Source of the DNA: an uncultured Bacteroidales bacterium
GTDB taxonomy: Bacteria; Bacteroidota; Bacteroidia; Bacteroidales; Muribaculaceae
Reading direction: 5' to 3'
DNA length: 64,000 nucleotides
Assembly: GCA_902782465.1 (NCBI GenBank)
Contig: CACZNH010000003.1
Coordinates: forward strand, 1 to 64,000
Shown here in pieces: positions 63,301 through 64,000 of this stretch. Both the position numbers and the translations under genes were made by a program. Each line of letters opens with the position of its first letter. Position 1 is the stretch's first letter. Below the pieces are notes generated by a model, which made no database searches, was not told where the DNA came from, and saw nothing but the letters and a program-made list of their open reading frames with translations.

Positions 63301-64000
63301 CTGAGGCCTGTCAACGTCAGCGTTGAGCCCGACAGGCTGTAGCTGACGATGCCGCCGCCACCTGCCGCTACATAGTTACCACTGCCATTGGTAATGCCAA
63401 CGGTAACCTGCTCGCCCACTTCCATCTCAACAACGCGGTGGGTAACCACCATCAGGCCGTCGGTACCGGAGTTGGCGGCATCGCGAGCCAGACGCAGGCC
63501 GATGCGGCTGTCGCTGTAGTCCTGCGGCTTGCTGGCACGGCTGGACACGCGACACGCGCTGGCGTCATCGTCCCATGTGCCGCCACGCACCACGCGGTTC
63601 ATCACAGCTCCGTCAGCCGCCACACCCACGGGGTTGTTCTGGTTGTCGGCACTATATGGGCCGTAGGTGTCCTGGCACCACTCGCCCACGTTGCCGCTCA
63701 TATCGTAGATGCCCAAAATATTCTTGGTCTTTTGCTTAACGGCATGAGCCGTACTGCCGCTGTTGCCGCTATACCAGGCGACGTTGCCGATGGTGTTGCT
63801 GCCGGCATACTTATAGGACGAGTTATAACGCCCGCCCCGGGCGGCATATTCCCATTCGGCCTCGGTCAGCAGTCGGTACTGCCGGCCTGTAAGGCTATTC
63901 AGGCGGCTGATGAACACCTGGCACTCCTCCCATGTCACCTGTTCCACAGGCAGGTTGTCGCCCTTGATATGACTCGGATTGCCGCCCATGACGCGTTTCC
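57315..64000 (-). CDS. Giant modular surface protein: five SUMF1/FGE-like modules, Ig-like, dockerin-like and two FISUMP domains (N-terminus beyond right edge)
   Basis: At least 2,224 aa are visible and the frame continues past 64000, so the start is missing. Order, counted from Met at 63989: FGE-like 1 (1-170), Ig-like (~172-255), FGE 2 (~268-485), Ig-like, FGE 3 (~585-810), three Ig-like (~815-1050), dockerin-like Ca2+ loops (~1055-1173: DVNLDGVIDENDYG, DIDGDGMIGIADFN, DLDGDGAVNWRDV), FISUMP 1 (~1200-1395), FGE 4 (~1416-1635), Ig-like pair, FISUMP 2 (~1795-1985), FGE 5 (~2000-2224). FGE modules show TEVTQELW, LPTEAEWEYAARGG and YDMSGNVxEWCQD. The first catalytic Cys of true formylglycine-generating enzymes is absent (RGGSWNSAARSCR), so the modules are more likely C-type-lectin-like binding folds. 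A surface adhesin or glycan-binding role is inferred. Confidence 0.85.
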   Translation of the reverse strand, partial: KRVMGGNPSHIKGDNLPVEQVTWEECQVFISRLNSLTGRQYRLLTEAEWEYAARGGRYNSSYKYAGSNTIGNVAWYSGNSGSTAHAVKQKTKNILGIYDMSGNVGEWCQDTYGPYSADNQNNPVGVAADGAVMNRVVRGGTWDDDASACRVSSRASKPQDYSDSRIGLRLARDAANSGTDGLMVVTHRVVEMEVGEQVTVGITNGSGNYVAAGGGGIVSYSLSGSTLTLTGLSEGTTTVNVKDNTSGVWTIITVIVTQGEIPYKYRNVTFWIKYINGGAFDQGGTQEQGSSANANELPVHRSLVPAYGIGKTEVTQQLWQAVMGYNNSVNKGNLQLPVDNITWDEAQEFIARLSDIFDLPFRLPTEAEWEYAARGASGSKGYKYAGGNSAGTVAWYSGNSGGTTHAVGTKRANERKLYDMSGNVDEWCQDWYGPYSDEPAFDPMGPVTGSQHVARGGRWSSTAADCRVSARSAGGFGTTLPGLRVALEYPYSYYLSLTRQSLWMEVGDNRSVTIKNGSGSYTISSTVSGIVSYVVNGDKLSITAITPGHTTVTVLDNVAQESKTLSITVVEPAGTNEPEDVDGADFEMIYVRGGTFKMGATEEQGTDAYVREKPVHTVTLNDFKISNIEVTQELWQNVMGSNPSTFTGNLQYPVDNVSWEDCQLFISKLNEKTGKHYRLPTEAEWEYAARGGARSQGYKYAGSNTIGNIAWYNGNASSKTHVVGSTSMANELGIYDMSGNVMEWCQDWYGAYSEGAQVNPHGPASGSQRIMRGGSWNSAARSCRVSYRIYYAPTATGNQYGLRLAEDVDNPLRFGLSSTMLTMEPGDQQTVNILNGSGDYTLDAGSSVVTCVLSGETITVTANEVGATTVSITDNATGESAILTVLVTQPVAPFGLSQSELTMDVGQTATVTMVNGRGNYTVTSSVSGVVSYVISGETLTLTALKAGTTTLTVTDVLTQSTATVTITVNQPIIPLSLPFNELTMHVSDDTSETTSVAIINGSGNFSVSVDGTSVTASIDSKYLTISSVALGVSTIIVTDLITGDTASMVVTVLSWQRGDVNLDGVIDENDYGELYRIFKGRTPLSNYTADVNGDGDIIFDYATYIDVSDNTALINILYSDLMKSWNGYPFDDVSQNMAKYDIDGDGMIGIADFNSILYCAYNGSLPYGNGDLDGDGAVNWRDVCIFHVAFMRIQNLWPDGPTEHEYVDLGLPSGTLWATCNVGANRPEDYGNYFAWGETEPKTTYNQTTYKWYNNGTDELLTKYCTNSSFGIVDNKTELDPEDDAAYVNWGEQWRMPSDEQFEELYNYCTCHWTTLNGVNGRLYTGPNGNSFFLPAAGFRYNSTHYYAATKGYCWSRTLQNEVSLGADYLIFDSDDNLGGVDSDNRYYGFTVRPVRVSESTPIEEESFTVNGVTFKMITVPGGTFMMGDDNDYSAKPIHQVTLSDYKIGQTEVTQELWQAVMGSNPSVFKGNMLLPVDNVSWNECQDFILNLNQLSGMKFRLLTEAEWEFAARGGTRSHGYRYSGSDTIDVVAWCSDNSSRTTHPVATKRPNELGIYDMSGNLREWCQDWEGTYTSTAQINPHGPADHGDYAYRVCRGGDWLNSATPVTHRDANEPWSKVACFGFRIALDPDNSTKFRLAETVVTVEVGESKTVNILNGNGSYSVAGSTDNFTSTITNGKLKVTGTAAGTNTVTVTNTSTGATAVLTVIVTEPAVPTATPVISHETTNNAVIVTATGNGDVKLYVNGSLVENPYTLARGNQDYTVNVTATAQEEGKLISETATMVLTISALAPQSEGHEYVDLGLPSGTLWATCNVGASTPEEYGDYFAWGETEPKTNYNWATYKWCNGRDSTLTKYCNNSVFGTVDNKNELMLGDDAAYVNWGSSWRMPSDDQRQELLNNCTWLWTTRNGVNGYLVTGPNGKTIFFPAAGYRYYSSLYSAGSNGRYWTCDINGTRPNTARYIHFTSDGVLLYGGYRCMGHTVRAVRNTEPAPAEEETFTVNGVTFKMIKVEGGTFTMGATAEQGSDGGVTEKPAHQVTLSSYSIGQTEVTQELWKAVMGSNPSNFTGDLQRPVEKVSWSNCKTFITKLNQLTGRTFRLPTEAEWEFAARGGTKSLSYKYAGSNTVGDVAWYTSNSSSKTHPVMSKSANELGIYDMSGNVWEWVQDWYGSYSSTSQTNPTGPSSGTYRVLRGGGWDLDAKYCRVSSRFNRGLTPSDSRNWTGLRLAL

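Noticed and set aside
57315-64000. True formylglycine-generating enzyme acting on sulfatases
   Set aside because: The first active-site cysteine is missing in every visible module and no sulfatase gene is in the window.

Overview
The window is chromosomal DNA of a gut or rumen-type Bacteroidales bacterium (Prevotellaceae or Muribaculaceae would fit). The grounds are a SusC-type receptor, a mannan utilisation locus, BspA-type surface proteins, DUF5103, NspC, FadL-like porins, and recurrent TAnnTTTG -7 boxes with essentially no Shine-Dalgarno sites. The species cannot be fixed from the sequence alone. No rRNA, tRNA or CRISPR array was seen.

Layout. 1-648 (-): N-terminus of a SusC/RagA receptor. 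1185-12431 (+): a seven-gene (gluco/galacto)mannan operon: CE7 esterase, GH130 mannosylglucose phosphorylase, GPH symporter, AGE epimerase, GH94 cellobiose phosphorylase, GH36 alpha-galactosidase, GH26 mannanase. Secreted GH26, GH36 and CE7 would trim the polymer; the symporter imports disaccharides; the epimerase and two phosphorylases turn them into sugar-1-phosphates. 12592-16271 (-): a BcgI-like type IIB restriction-modification system whose two reading frames appear joined by a programmed -1 frameshift. 16650-20024 (-): aldo/keto reductase and GH2 glycosidase. 20551-32467 (-): secreted proteins of mostly unknown function (TPR, Sel1, FKBP_N-like, LRR_5, dockerin/FISUMP) with an internal duplication. 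32829-37822 (-): C69 dipeptidase, a dockerin-bearing BspA/DUF285 protein and a lipoprotein. 38118-57183: mostly housekeeping genes (HSDR_N-domain protein, UvrD-type helicase, NspC, GxxExxY protein, DUF5103, Na+/Ca2+ antiporter, AlaRS, MerR regulator, FadL-like porin, a Gly/Ser-rich protein, TrmN6, UvrB, YgiQ, PAP2). 57315-64000 (-): a giant modular surface protein with five sulfatase-modifying-factor-like modules, two FISUMP modules, Ig-like and dockerin-like repeats, running off the right edge.

Most notable structures. (1) At 14182-14245 an SD-like sequence, a G GGA AAA slippery heptamer, a 5-nt spacer and a 13-bp stem-loop sit exactly where the nuclease/methylase frame ends and the specificity frame, which lacks a proper start, begins. 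(2) Arrays of 7-bp repeats, three of them built around a shared GCGGATGCC core, fill whole intergenic gaps of the mannan operon, with smaller forms elsewhere. (3) The GxxExxY gene is enclosed by inverted ~10-bp-period repeats. (4) A dispersed imperfect palindrome carries an outward -7 box at its edge and seems to supply promoters to several genes.
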